Source: Lewinellaceae bacterium (GTDB lineage Bacteria; Bacteroidota; Bacteroidia; Chitinophagales; Saprospiraceae). Taken from it: a stretch of DNA of 64,000 bases. How positions within the stretch are numbered: position 1 is the first letter of the stretch; every line of letters begins with the position of its first letter. The stretch covers positions 310,001 through 374,000 of the forward strand of contig JACJYI010000002.1 of NCBI GenBank assembly GCA_020636225.1, written 5' to 3'. Made by a program: the position numbers and the translations under genes. Below, one piece after another: positions 7,209-17,002 of the stretch. Below the pieces are notes generated by a model. That model was not told the origin of the DNA and did no database searches. It worked only from the letters and a program-made list of their open reading frames with translations.

Positions 7209-9311
7209 ATGGAACATCACGAACTGAGAGAGAAGGAAATCACTGTAGAGGGTATGACCTGTGCCTCTTGTGCCAGGACGGTTCGGACCTATCTCGAAGG
7301 CGAGGGAATGTCCGAGGTATATGTGGATGTTCCCAAACAGAAAGTGTCCTTTCGAATGTTGGAGGGAGAGGATCGTCTGGAGAAGATCATGACAGGCATC
7401 GATCAGTTGGGGTACAAGGTTGTGCGGTCGGAGAGCCGCTCCAGCTGGTTGACCCTCCGACTGAAAGTTCTCCTCTCGGCCATCCTGACGGCTCCGCTGA
7501 TCCTGCAACACCTTCTTCATTTGGTCGGAAGCGGGATCCCGGGTCTGGATGGGCCCTGGATCCAGTTTGGCCTGAGCCTTCCGGTCTTCATGATTGGCCT
7601 TCATCATTTTGGCCTGAGTGCCTGGTCGGCAATTCGTCGAGGAACGACCAATATGGACGTATTGATCATCCTGGGGAGCTCGGCGGCATTTGTCTACAGT
7701 TGCATTGGTCTCTGGCTGCAACAACCCGACTATTACTTCTTTGAGACAGCCGCGTCGATCATTACGCTGGTCTTGCTCGGCAACTTGCTGGAGGACCAGG
7801 CCCTGAGGGGTACGACCACCGCCATCGATGATCTCGAGGAGATGGAGCCGCGATCAGCCCGATTGTGGATGGGAGAGGGAAGGGTCATGGATATTTCCCC
7901 GGAGGATATCCGCAAAGGAGATCGCATCCTGGTTCGAACCGGAGAGGCATTCCCTGTCGATGGAATTGTCCTTGATGGACAGGGGGACGCGAATGAGTCA
8001 TTGTTGACTGGAGAGTCCGCTCCGGTACAAAAATCAGTACAGGCCCGTGTCTTTGCCGGGTCAATCCTGCTGAATGGCCATGTGATCATTCAGGCATCGG
8101 TCAACCCATCGGAAACTGTGTTCAAGCAGATCATCCGGTTGGTGAAAGCGGCCCAATCCGATCGACCACCGATCCAACGGTTGGCAGATCGGATCAGTGC
8201 CTTTTTTGTTCCTGCGGTGATCATCATTGCCCTGGCAGCGTTCCTGTTTGGTGTATACTACATGTCATTGACACCCGGACATGCCCTGATGAATGCCATT
8301 GCTGTCCTGGTCATTTCCTGTCCTTGTGCGATGGGGTTGGCAACGCCAACAGCGGTCACCGTCGGTCTTGGTCGGATGACCAGGAAGGGCCTCCTGATCA
8401 AAGGGGCTACGACCATCGAATTGCTGGCCAACATCCGTACCATCATCTTTGACAAGACGGGAACCCTGACCACTGGACAGCTCAAGGTGAGGCAGATCAA
8501 GGCCAAGACTGGAATGGAAGCCATAGTCCGCAGCGCCATCTATCAGATGGAATTGCGATCATCCCATCCTGTCGCCCGGGCATTGGTTGCCTACCTCGGG
8601 AATACGTATGTAGATGCATCGCATCAAGTAGACAGCATCGAAGAAATACCAGGGACAGGCATGACTGCTCGTGACGTGGAGGGCCGTGTGCTGGAGTTGA
8701 AACGCGATGAGCTGGATGACAGGGAAGGCTATCATCTGGCGCTTTTCAGGAATGGAGAGAAGATCGGACATGTCGCTCTGGAAGATGAATTGCGCCCGGA
8801 GGCGAGTGATGTCATCCATCAGTTCAAACAACGTGGCTTTTCCTGCTGGTTGGTATCCGGCGATCGCCAGGAGAATGCCGATCGGGTTGGAGAGCTGACA
8901 GGGATCGATCAGGTGAGGGGTGGACAGCTTCCCCAGGATAAATTTGCGCTGATCGATCAATTACAACTGGACGCCCCCCTGGCCATGGTCGGTGATGGCA
9001 TCAATGACGCTCCTGCCCTGGAGCGTGCCTCGGTGGGGATTGCCATGGCGGGCGCAACCCATACAGCCCTGCAATCAGCCAGAGTGGCATTGCTTGAGCC
9101 AAACCTGAAGGATTTACTCCATCTGTTTGATATCAGTAAACTGACCGTGAAAACGATCCGGGAAAACCTGTTCTGGGCTTTCGCATACAATATCGTGGCG
9201 ATTCCCATGGCCTTTCTGGGCTTTCTCAATCCGATGTGGGGGGCGTTGTTTATGGCCTTTTCGGACCTGGTCGTGATCGGGAATTCCATTCGTCTTAAAT
9301 TTCGGAACTGA
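7209..9311 (+). CDS. copA: Copper-translocating P1B-type ATPase
   Basis: A 700-residue inner-membrane heavy-metal ATPase that exports Cu(I) using ATP. One N-terminal HMA domain carries the metal site GMTCASC (Cys18, Cys21). The transmembrane metal site CPC is at 371-373, the phosphorylated Asp415 sits in DKTGTLTTGQ, the TGES loop reads TGESAPV, the nucleotide-binding SSHP motif is present, and the hinge is VGDGINDAP. TM7 has Tyr660-Asn661. In TM8 the usual MxxSS reads MAFSD (Met682-Asp686), so the second Ser is Asp; the metal set may differ slightly from classical CopA. Only two bases separate its stop from the GTG of the ECF sigma gene, so it may head that operon. Confidence 0.9.
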   Translation: MEHHELREKEITVEGMTCASCARTVRTYLEGEGMSEVYVDVPKQKVSFRMLEGEDRLEKIMTGIDQLGYKVVRSESRSSWLTLRLKVLLSAILTAPLILQHLLHLVGSGIPGLDGPWIQFGLSLPVFMIGLHHFGLSAWSAIRRGTTNMDVLIILGSSAAFVYSCIGLWLQQPDYYFFETAASIITLVLLGNLLEDQALRGTTTAIDDLEEMEPRSARLWMGEGRVMDISPEDIRKGDRILVRTGEAFPVDGIVLDGQGDANESLLTGESAPVQKSVQARVFAGSILLNGHVIIQASVNPSETVFKQIIRLVKAAQSDRPPIQRLADRISAFFVPAVIIIALAAFLFGVYYMSLTPGHALMNAIAVLVISCPCAMGLATPTAVTVGLGRMTRKGLLIKGATTIELLANIRTIIFDKTGTLTTGQLKVRQIKAKTGMEAIVRSAIYQMELRSSHPVARALVAYLGNTYVDASHQVDSIEEIPGTGMTARDVEGRVLELKRDELDDREGYHLALFRNGEKIGHVALEDELRPEASDVIHQFKQRGFSCWLVSGDRQENADRVGELTGIDQVRGGQLPQDKFALIDQLQLDAPLAMVGDGINDAPALERASVGIAMAGATHTALQSARVALLEPNLKDLLHLFDISKLTVKTIRENLFWAFAYNIVAIPMAFLGFLNPMWGALFMAFSDLVVIGNSIRLKFRN

Positions 9312-9312
9312 G

Positions 9313-9864
9313 GTGTCAGATCAGGTCATTTCTCTGCGGGAACGGCAATGGGTGAGCAACTGGCGCGACCAGAAGGACCTGGTCATGAAGGAGATCTTCA
9401 CCGCCTACTACCAGCCATTGTGGTTGACCTCCTACCGGATGCTGAGCGATCGATCTCTGGCGGAGGACATGGTACAGGAGGTGATGGCCCGAGTGTGGCA
9501 AATGGATAGCCTGGATCACATCCAGTCCAATTTTGGCGGCTATCTGCATAGGGCAGTACTCAATACCACCCTCAACAAGATTCGGGAGCGGAAACGATGG
9601 GCCACTGAACCGGAGGATCAACTGGAGCTGACCATCAGAGACGTGAAGCGACAGGCGCCAGAGGAGTTGAAACAGGCCATCGAGTTGGCGATTGCTGCCT
9701 TGCCGGATCGGTGTCGGCTGGTCTTTGTGTTCAGTCGATATGAAGGGATGAGCAATCAGCAGATTGCTGATCTGATGGAGATCAGTGTGAAAACGGTTGA
9801 AAACCAGATGACCAAAGCATTCAGGCTGTTGCGCAGTGCCTTGGGTCATTTGAATGCAGAATGA
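9313..9864 (+). CDS. ECF RNA polymerase sigma factor (FecI-like)
   Basis: A 183-residue sigma-70 family protein. Region 2 is visible as IFTAYYQPLWLTSYRMLSDR through AEDMVQEVMARVWQ, and region 4 as LPDRCRLVFVFSRYEGMSNQ followed by the helix-turn-helix IADLMEISVKTVENQMTKAF. The start is GTG at 9313, directly after the copA stop. The neighbours (FecR-type anti-sigma factor and an STN-bearing TonB receptor) place it in a cell-surface signalling cascade: ligand binding at the receptor releases the sigma factor through FecR to transcribe the receptor genes. This mechanism is known from Fec and Bacteroides polysaccharide systems and is inferred here. Confidence 0.92.
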   Translation: MSDQVISLRERQWVSNWRDQKDLVMKEIFTAYYQPLWLTSYRMLSDRSLAEDMVQEVMARVWQMDSLDHIQSNFGGYLHRAVLNTTLNKIRERKRWATEPEDQLELTIRDVKRQAPEELKQAIELAIAALPDRCRLVFVFSRYEGMSNQQIADLMEISVKTVENQMTKAFRLLRSALGHLNAE

Positions 9865-9959
9865 TTAGAAAAAGTTTGTCGGATATTTGACATTCAAAGG
9901 ATTCCGGATAGGGGTATTCCCTGTTTTATTTGTCCTTTGAGCGGTATTAAACCAGAAAC

Positions 9960-10955
9960 GTGGAGGAACAGGTTATCCAATGGATCATTGCCGATTCCAG
10001 GCATCAGTTATCGGACGCTGACCGACAGGTGCTGGACGCATGGAGATCTGAAGGCCCAGACAATGAACGTCTCTATCAGGCCCTTGTACAGGTTTGGTCT
10101 GTATCGGGAGAGTATGCCCCTGTTGACATGCCGGACCAGGACAAAGCCTGGGAGCATTTTTCTGCTCATACCATGAACAGAGAAGCTGTCTCATCTCCCG
10201 GGGTGAAGACCAGGATGTCATGGATTCGTGTTGCTGCATTGTTGTTGGCTGCGATTGGCATCGGGTTGTGGATCTTTAGCGGTTCCTTCGGATCTACTCG
10301 TGAAGAGCCTTTGGTCGTCTACTCACCAAGTGAGAATGCCACCTATGACCTGGAAGACGGCAGCCGGATCTTTCTCCAGTCTGGCAGTCAGATGGAGTTG
10401 CTCAGTGACCTTCTGGACGATCCATATCGTCAGGTCCGTCTTACAGGTTCTGCTTTTTTTGAGATCCATCCGGACGCCACCCGCCCTTTTGAGATCAAGG
10501 CAGGCGATCAGATGATCCAGGTCCTCGGCACCTCCTTCCACGTTCGATCGAACGATGCGGAGTTGGACGTCGTGGTCCGGGAAGGTCATGTCGCCGTGAG
10601 CCGGGATGGCCAAAAGGATCGGGTCGACCTGTACAAGCAGCAACATTATCATCTGGACAAAACATCCGGCATGACTTCTGTTGACGATGAGCCTTCTGGG
10701 AATGCCTGGTCCTGGCAATCGGGGATCCTGGAATTCTATGCGACACCTCTTGAAGATGTCCTGACAGATATTGAACGGCATTTCCATATCCAGGTACGGC
10801 TAGCCAATCCCTCCAACAGCAGCTGCCGCTTTACTTCCCGCTTCAGTGATGCGGATGCCTCAACAGTGCTGCACAGCATTGCGGCTACGTTCGATATGGA
10901 ATTGCGCAGCTCTGGACAGGGGATTTATTACCTTACAGACGGGAAGTGCCGTTGA
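9960..10955 (+). CDS. FecR family anti-sigma factor
   Basis: A 331-residue inner-membrane protein starting at GTG 9960. The cytoplasmic N-terminal part (1-85) has the helical sigma-binding region, one membrane helix spans about 88-107, and the periplasmic part holds a FecR beta domain (TYDLEDGSRIFLQSGSQ through VLGTSFHVR) and a C-terminal DUF4974 domain (LEFYATPLEDVLTDIERHF) that pairs with the receptor STN domain. It follows the ECF sigma gene by 95 bases and precedes the receptor by 42 bases. Known family role: holds the ECF sigma factor and passes on the receptor signal. Confidence 0.92.
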   Translation: MEEQVIQWIIADSRHQLSDADRQVLDAWRSEGPDNERLYQALVQVWSVSGEYAPVDMPDQDKAWEHFSAHTMNREAVSSPGVKTRMSWIRVAALLLAAIGIGLWIFSGSFGSTREEPLVVYSPSENATYDLEDGSRIFLQSGSQMELLSDLLDDPYRQVRLTGSAFFEIHPDATRPFEIKAGDQMIQVLGTSFHVRSNDAELDVVVREGHVAVSRDGQKDRVDLYKQQHYHLDKTSGMTSVDDEPSGNAWSWQSGILEFYATPLEDVLTDIERHFHIQVRLANPSNSSCRFTSRFSDADASTVLHSIAATFDMELRSSGQGIYYLTDGKCR

Positions 10956-10997
10956 TCCGATCCTGGATCGCCCATTAGAAACGGTGCGCCATTTCGT

Positions 10998-13673
10998 ATG
11001 CCTGGCCGTTTAACCATATTCGTCATTTGTTGTCTCCTGACCTCGTGGGTACAGGCCCAGGATGTACTTTCTCAGCGTATCTCCATCCAGATTCCGGAGG
11101 GCAGTCTCGACCAGGCGCTCTATCAATTGATCACGGAGGCCAGGTTGAATATCAGTTACAACAATGATCTGGTGGAGGATCTTTCCGTTAAGGGATTGGT
11201 TGCCAGGGATCGGCCCGTGGGTGAGATCCTGGATGAACTGCTCCGGAATACGAATATCGAGGTTCAGGTCATCAATCGCCAGATCCTCCTCGTCATGGTC
11301 CGCCCGCCACCCAGACAGTATACCATCAGTGGCACTGTCGAGGATCGATTGACCGGTGAACCCATGATCGGGGCCAATATTTACCTGCCATTTCTGCTCA
11401 CGGGGACCTCAACGAACAATTACGGTTTCTATAGTGTCACGATTCCAGAAGGTCGGCATCGGGTCATGGTTTCTTACCTGGGGTATCAGACGGTGATCAA
11501 GGATCTCATTCTGGATGGTGATGTCAAACTGGATATCTCCATGCAATCAGATGGGGCATTGGCGGTTATTGAAGTGACTGCTTCACCTGACTCGACCCGA
11601 TTTCAGTCGGGGACACCGGAAACACCTCTCGATCTGCGCCAGATGAACATGCTACCTTCTTTGGGGGGAGAGCCTGACCTCATCCGGTTTGCTTCTCTGC
11701 AACCTGGCATTCAGACCGGGACAGATGGTTTTGGTGGTGTCCATGTGCGGGGTGGGAATGCCGATCAGAATCTTTTCCTCCTGGATGGTGTTCCGGTCTA
11801 TAGTCCCAGCCATGCAGTGGGGATGCTGTCCATATTCGACAGTCCATCCATTCGCAGTGCCAGCGTGTACAAAGGTGGGTTTCCTGCGCGCTATGGTGGC
11901 CGCTTGTCATCGGTCTTCGATGTGCGCATGAAGGAAGGCAATAACAAATCCATGCAAGCCGAGGCCAGCCTTGGTCTTCTTTCTGCCAAGGTGGCCCTGG
12001 AAGGTCCGATCGATCAGGAGTCCAGCTCCTTTTTTATCAGCGGGCGCCGAACGTTGTTTGATCCCTGGGTCAAGAGTTTTACCAGTTATGTCAACCAGGA
12101 GGCCGGACGGGAAGGATTTACCGATTATGCGTTCTATGACATCAATGGCAAGATGAATTTCCGCAGTGGGAATAATCATCGCTTCTATGTCAGTCTGTAC
12201 ACGGGGAACGACTCTTATCACAGTGAAGAGGCTCGTTCGGTTCGATTTTCCGGGTTGGCGGTCAATGACAAGGCTCAATCTGATCTGGTTTGGGGCAATA
12301 CGATCGTTGCCTTCCGTTGGAATTGGCTCCTTCATCCCCAATGGTTCCTGAATACAACCGTCCATTCCAGTTCCTTTCGCTTCAGTTTACTGGATTTCTA
12401 TGAGTATGAGGAGACGGATCAGGATATCCGAAACCGGCAGTTTGACCTGACCTCCTTCAGTTCCTTGATCCAGGACCTTTCTCTGAAGACAGCTGGTGAG
12501 TACCATCCGACCACCAATCACACGATTCGATTCGGCGCCTCCCTGGCGCGTCATCGGTTTCAACCAGGTGTTCTGGCACTTGATGAGAATAGCATTGATG
12601 GCGACTTGTTTGTCCGAAACGGCCGTGTACAGAATCTGGATTCACTACCGGCCTATCCGGTCATTCAGTCGCTGGAAGCAGATGCCTTTGTCGAGGATCA
12701 GATCCAGTTTTCACCTTCCTGGTCAGCCAATGTTGGATTGTACGCCAACTATTTCTATGTCCAGGAGACCGGTTATGTTTCCTTGCAACCCCGATTATTC
12801 CTTCGATATCAACCTCGAGAGACATTTGGCATTCATGTCAGCTATGCAGTGATGACCCAGAATCTTCATCTTCTGACCAATTCCGGATTGGGTCTGCCCA
12901 CAGATCTGTGGGTGCCGGTCACCGGGAATATTCGGCCCTTGCAGGCCAATCAGATCGAGGCTGGAATGACGTTCGCTTTCGACAAGGGGTGGGAGGGGAA
13001 CCTCTCGGCTTATTCCAAGGAGATGGAACATCTGCTGGGGTTCAAGGATGGTGCAAATTTTCTGGTGAACGGGAATGTGATCCAGGGAGGCATCTTGCCG
13101 GGGTATTGGGAAGACTTTGTCACCACGGGGACAGGTCGATCCCGGGGAATTGAAGTCGGCCTGTCCAAGACAGCGGGTCGGTGGAGCAGTTCTCTGGCGT
13201 ATACACTGGCCTCTACCACCCGCCAATTGGATGAAGTCAACAGCGGCCGAACCTTCCCATTTCGATATGATCGTCGTCATGTCCTCAACCTGACCGGCCA
13301 GTGGCAGATCAACAAGGGGCTGTCCCTGAGTTCGGTTTGGACCTATTCAACCGGGAATCCGATAACGCTTCCCCTGCAGACGTTTAATGGTGAATCACCA
13401 TACTATACCGGCATACCGGGGATCATTTATTCGGAACGAAACGGATATCGAATGAGAGACTATCACCGATTGGATATCACGTTGCAGTACCGATACAGCC
13501 AGGGGCGGTTCAGTCACTTGTTCGAGGTGGGGGTGTTCAATCTATATAACAGGAGGAATCCCTTGTTCGTGAAGATTCGGGAGAATATCTACAATCCCCA
13601 GGAACGTCAGCTGGTGGAGGTTTCGCTGATGCCCATCCTCCCAATTCTCAGATATCAAATCAAGTTTCAATGA
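10998..13673 (+). CDS. TonB-dependent receptor with STN signalling domain and carboxypeptidase-like domain
   Basis: An 891-residue outer-membrane receptor. Domains in order: signal peptide ending WVQAQ (1-21); STN domain (about 25-100, ISIQIPEGSLDQALYQL) that contacts FecR; a carboxypeptidase-regulatory-like domain (about 110-190, ISGTVEDRLTGEPMIGANI); a plug (about 200-320, with HVRGGNADQNLFLLDGVP); and a beta-barrel to the C-terminus. It imports an unknown ligand with TonB energy and signals through FecR to the ECF sigma factor. There is no SusD partner; instead a DUF4249 lipoprotein overlaps its stop by 4 bases (ATGA). Linkage to copA hints at a metal or metal complex as ligand, but that is inference. 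Confidence 0.9.
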   Translation: MPGRLTIFVICCLLTSWVQAQDVLSQRISIQIPEGSLDQALYQLITEARLNISYNNDLVEDLSVKGLVARDRPVGEILDELLRNTNIEVQVINRQILLVMVRPPPRQYTISGTVEDRLTGEPMIGANIYLPFLLTGTSTNNYGFYSVTIPEGRHRVMVSYLGYQTVIKDLILDGDVKLDISMQSDGALAVIEVTASPDSTRFQSGTPETPLDLRQMNMLPSLGGEPDLIRFASLQPGIQTGTDGFGGVHVRGGNADQNLFLLDGVPVYSPSHAVGMLSIFDSPSIRSASVYKGGFPARYGGRLSSVFDVRMKEGNNKSMQAEASLGLLSAKVALEGPIDQESSSFFISGRRTLFDPWVKSFTSYVNQEAGREGFTDYAFYDINGKMNFRSGNNHRFYVSLYTGNDSYHSEEARSVRFSGLAVNDKAQSDLVWGNTIVAFRWNWLLHPQWFLNTTVHSSSFRFSLLDFYEYEETDQDIRNRQFDLTSFSSLIQDLSLKTAGEYHPTTNHTIRFGASLARHRFQPGVLALDENSIDGDLFVRNGRVQNLDSLPAYPVIQSLEADAFVEDQIQFSPSWSANVGLYANYFYVQETGYVSLQPRLFLRYQPRETFGIHVSYAVMTQNLHLLTNSGLGLPTDLWVPVTGNIRPLQANQIEAGMTFAFDKGWEGNLSAYSKEMEHLLGFKDGANFLVNGNVIQGGILPGYWEDFVTTGTGRSRGIEVGLSKTAGRWSSSLAYTLASTTRQLDEVNSGRTFPFRYDRRHVLNLTGQWQINKGLSLSSVWTYSTGNPITLPLQTFNGESPYYTGIPGIIYSERNGYRMRDYHRLDITLQYRYSQGRFSHLFEVGVFNLYNRRNPLFVKIRENIYNPQERQLVEVSLMPILPILRYQIKFQ

Positions 13674-14602
13674 TACGAGAGCACAGGGTCTGTCAATTCA
13701 TGTCCAGGACGTTCTGCCTGTTGGCTCTCGGCATCATGATGCAGGGTTGTGAGCAGATTTTCGAACCACTGGAGGCGGATGATCCCCAAATGGGCGTATC
13801 GGCCACCTTTTCACCCCTGGTGGATGTGGCCAATCCCGATCTGGGATTCATGGTTTTCCTCACCCCGGTCGTACCATTCTCCGCCGGGCCTAATGATTCG
13901 TTCATTGAGGGTGCCCTTGTGGAGCTATATTCCGGCAACCAGCTGTTGACCACCTTCGTAGAAGGCTCCATCGGTCCGCGCCGGGTCTACGCGTCATTCC
14001 TCAAGCCAGAACCCGGAAAATCCTACACACTTCGGATTTCTGATCCTGAATATGGTGTTGCAGAAGCAACGGATCGCCTTCCCGGTGCGTTGACTGCCAG
14101 CATTCTCGGCTATTCGGATCTCGAGCTGACCGACCTTCCGGAGAATAAACAACGGATCAACTTCACGATTGAGCTGGAGATCGAGGATAAACCGATCGAA
14201 GATGATTACTACCATGTCTATCTTGAATATCGGTTGACTTCCGATCCATCGAACCGTCGGTTTTTCCAGATAGCCAATGCTGAACAGAATGATCCGGCGA
14301 TTACACCGTTCCTGCTCAGCCAATCGATTCTATTGGACGGGCGTCTGTTTGACGGTGAAAAGAAGACATTGAAACTGACCTGCCAGGCTGATCTTGATCC
14401 TGGAGAGGAGATCCTGAATGTCCAGTCTGAATTTCGTCATGTCTCCTTCAACTATTATCAGTTCCATCGTACACAGGCCATTCAGGTGAGCAATGGAGGA
14501 AGCCCGGTCGTAGAGCCTACGCCGCTGTTCAGTAACGTTTCCGGCGGGGTCGGTTTCTTCGGAGGGTTCAATCCGACCCGGGATACGATCCAACTGAATT
14601 GA
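13670..14602 (+). CDS. DUF4249 outer-membrane lipoprotein, partner of the TonB receptor
   Basis: A 310-residue predicted lipoprotein. The N-terminus has a hydrophobic stretch ending MMQGC, with Cys27 as likely lipidation site; a shorter start at Met11 (MSRTFCLLALGIMMQGC) gives a better signal peptide. The following sequence (VEGALVELYSGN-like segment SFIEGALVELYSGNQ, GKSYTLRISDPEYG) matches DUF4249, a family nearly always encoded after STN/CarboxypepD-type TonB receptors in Bacteroidota. The start overlaps the receptor stop by 4 bases. The function is unknown; by position it may be a surface subunit for ligand capture. A strong hairpin terminator follows. Confidence 0.82.
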   Translation: MIREHRVCQFMSRTFCLLALGIMMQGCEQIFEPLEADDPQMGVSATFSPLVDVANPDLGFMVFLTPVVPFSAGPNDSFIEGALVELYSGNQLLTTFVEGSIGPRRVYASFLKPEPGKSYTLRISDPEYGVAEATDRLPGALTASILGYSDLELTDLPENKQRINFTIELEIEDKPIEDDYYHVYLEYRLTSDPSNRRFFQIANAEQNDPAITPFLLSQSILLDGRLFDGEKKTLKLTCQADLDPGEEILNVQSEFRHVSFNYYQFHRTQAIQVSNGGSPVVEPTPLFSNVSGGVGFFGGFNPTRDTIQLN

Positions 14603-14618
14603 TCTCCTCCCGAAAAAC

Positions 14619-14654
14619 AAAGAAGGGAACCCTGATCGCAAGGTTCCCTTCTTT
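14619..14654. terminator. Bidirectional hairpin terminator
   Basis: A perfect 13-bp inverted repeat (AAAGAAGGGAACC / GGTTCCCTTCTTT) with a 10-base loop lies between the convergent DUF4249 and OmpA genes. On the minus strand it is followed by GTTTTT, and on the plus strand the stem itself ends in TTCTTT. Confidence 0.88.
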
Positions 14655-14674
14655 CCATCGTGGTCGTGGCGGTT

Positions 14675-16981
14675 CTATTTCCGCTTCACGTAGGCATTGA
14701 TCTGGTGGGTGCCTTCCAATGTGCTCACGGTAGCTTCAGCTTCGCTGGATGACGTGAAGGACCCTACCAGGACGGCATTCATCCCTGAAGCCGTCTTGAT
14801 GATCTTGGCTGAAGTGAATCCCAGGCTTTGCAAGGCAGCCAACCGCTTGTCGGCATTGGCAGCAACTTTGAAGACACCGGCAATGACATCAAATGTACCT
14901 GAGTTGGCGGTAGAAGGGGATGCCTCAGGTTTGACAGCGTGTGCATTCGCTGTACCTGATTCATCGATCATTGCCGGAGGATTGTTGGCATAATTGACAT
15001 CGACCGGTGCATCGCCCAGAATCTGGAATTCTGTCCGACGATTGACCTGATGCTCCAATTCACTGCACTTCACACCGTCGGCACATTGATTCTTCAACCG
15101 GCTTTCTCCATAACCCTTGGCGGTCATTCGATTTGCCTCAATGCCTTTTGATTTCAGATAGGTCATGGCACTTTCCGCCCGACGTTGGGACAAGGACTCG
15201 TTATACCGGCTGCTTCCCCTCGAGTCCGTATGCGAAGCCAATTCAATTCGGATATTCGGAAACTGGTTGAGGATCGTGGCCAGGGCATTCAGATCATTCT
15301 TGGCGTCTGGCCGAATACTGGAATCATTGAAATTATAGTAAATGTTCGGCAGGGTGATCACGTTGCCGGAAGCAAACGGATTGCGGCCATTGGGATCCGT
15401 GATATCAAAGGCCATGGCCAGTTCGCTCCCCGCGGCCATGTCTTTCGTGGATACCTTTCGGTTGACTTTGAGGTCATCCTTTTCGATGGTGACATCAAAG
15501 TCCTTGTCCCTGGGCAAATAGTAGTTGAATTGCCCGTTCTGGTCGGTGTACAGCACAACAGATTCATTCGTTCCTTCCTCCTGGATGGTCACCTTGGCAC
15601 CTGCTATAGGCGTGTTGTATCTTGGGTCCAACACCACTCCCTGAAACGGAATGACGTCACCCATCGGGTCGAGCAGGACCATGATCTCCGTAGGCCAGTT
15701 TGCCTTTTCAACGGGAACCTGCTTGGGGAAGTACCCTTCGGCATTGACCGCGATGACATAATTGCTCGGAGAGGCAGAGGTAGCGAATTCACCCTCTGCA
15801 TTGGTCTTGCCCTTGATCTCGGAATCTGCCATCTCGACTTTGAGAATCAATTCATTCGAGTTGGGATCCGGGGCCTGGATCCTGATGAGGTTCCCTTGCT
15901 CATCCGTGATGGTCAGGATGTTGGAAAGATTCATGTCCTCCAGATCCAGAAAGGCAATATCTACGCCCTGCAGTTCAGCGCCGGTGGCATTATCGGCTAC
16001 GAATACACTAAAGGGACGTGGGCGTGAATCTGTGGCCATTTCTCGATCGGCCAGCAGTTTGCTCAGCCCCTGACTGGCATAGAAGCTGTAGATATCGTCC
16101 TTGCCCTCACCGCCGGGACGGTCGGAAGAAAAGTATCCGTTCTTTGTCTCCAGGTCCAGAATGAGTCCGAAATCATCGGCTTCACTGTTGAATGGGGCTT
16201 TCAGGTTGGAAGCGGTCCGCCAGGTGCCGTCTTCCTTTTGCAGGGTGTAGTAGATATCCAGTCCGCCCAGTCCTTCGCGACTTTCAGTGCTGAAAAACAG
16301 GTGACCGTCGGCATGGATAAAGGGAAATACTTCGTCTCCTTCGGTATTGACTTCCGGTCCCAGATTGACCGGGTCGCCCCAGTCATCACCCATCTTATCG
16401 ACGTAATAAATATCCAGTCCGCCTAATCCCCCGGGACGATCAGAGGAGAAATACAGTCGATCGCCGTCCGCTGAAAGGGAAGGGTGGCAGGTTTCAAAAT
16501 CATTGCCATTGAATGGGAGATCGGTGGCATCTCCCCATTGGTCACCATCGCGTTTGGCGCGAAGGATCTTGAGCTTGATCCAGCCATCCGCCGACTTGGT
16601 GACCTTGCCACGGAGATAGTTGCTACGAGTGAAATAGAGGTCATTTCCCGATAGATCAAAACACAATGGGCCTTCGTGGTACTTGGTGTTCAGACGATTG
16701 GAGAATAATTCAGCCTGTTGTAGCTGGCCATCCGTATTTCGCCGGGTCTGATAGATCCCCATCGTATTATCCCTCAAACGACGATCAATGAATTTGAAGA
16801 CATCTTCACGAGACGAAATGAACAGAATACCATCTTCAAAGAAAGCCGGACTGAATTCGAGTTCGTCCGTATTGATGTTGGTCTCATTTTTTACCGTCAC
16901 GTCAAACACGTCGCTGGTGCCCTGTGCGAACAGAGATATGCCACCGAAGAGGCCCACAATTGCAAGTATATATCGGTTCAT
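14675..16981 (-). CDS. OmpA-family protein with PD40 repeats and C-terminal SPOR domain
   Basis: A 768-residue envelope protein. Signal peptide ends ISLFAQ. Residues about 40-300 hold PD40/WD40-like repeats (PSLSADGDRLYFSSDRPGG, then FIHADGHLFFSTESREGLGG) forming a beta-propeller. Two carboxypeptidase-regulatory-like segments follow (about 325-420 and 448-530). An OmpA peptidoglycan-binding domain spans about 544-656 (TDSRGSSRYNESLSQRRAES). The last 72 residues form a SPOR-like domain (697-768). The propeller-CRD-OmpA order resembles PorE of the T9SS, but the TPR region is absent and the SPOR tail is extra. It is the last gene of an operon with PorP/SprF and a type B adhesin, so it probably anchors the secretion or adhesin complex to peptidoglycan. 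Confidence 0.88.
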   Translation of the reverse strand: MNRYILAIVGLFGGISLFAQGTSDVFDVTVKNETNINTDELEFSPAFFEDGILFISSREDVFKFIDRRLRDNTMGIYQTRRNTDGQLQQAELFSNRLNTKYHEGPLCFDLSGNDLYFTRSNYLRGKVTKSADGWIKLKILRAKRDGDQWGDATDLPFNGNDFETCHPSLSADGDRLYFSSDRPGGLGGLDIYYVDKMGDDWGDPVNLGPEVNTEGDEVFPFIHADGHLFFSTESREGLGGLDIYYTLQKEDGTWRTASNLKAPFNSEADDFGLILDLETKNGYFSSDRPGGEGKDDIYSFYASQGLSKLLADREMATDSRPRPFSVFVADNATGAELQGVDIAFLDLEDMNLSNILTITDEQGNLIRIQAPDPNSNELILKVEMADSEIKGKTNAEGEFATSASPSNYVIAVNAEGYFPKQVPVEKANWPTEIMVLLDPMGDVIPFQGVVLDPRYNTPIAGAKVTIQEEGTNESVVLYTDQNGQFNYYLPRDKDFDVTIEKDDLKVNRKVSTKDMAAGSELAMAFDITDPNGRNPFASGNVITLPNIYYNFNDSSIRPDAKNDLNALATILNQFPNIRIELASHTDSRGSSRYNESLSQRRAESAMTYLKSKGIEANRMTAKGYGESRLKNQCADGVKCSELEHQVNRRTEFQILGDAPVDVNYANNPPAMIDESGTANAHAVKPEASPSTANSGTFDVIAGVFKVAANADKRLAALQSLGFTSAKIIKTASGMNAVLVGSFTSSSEAEATVSTLEGTHQINAYVKRK

Positions 16982-17002
16982 AATCAGGTCTTAATCGGGA
17001 TA

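Noticed and set aside
15185..16027. Plus-strand open frame of 280 codons
   Set aside because: It lies antisense inside the well-supported OmpA/PD40 gene and its translation has no family features.
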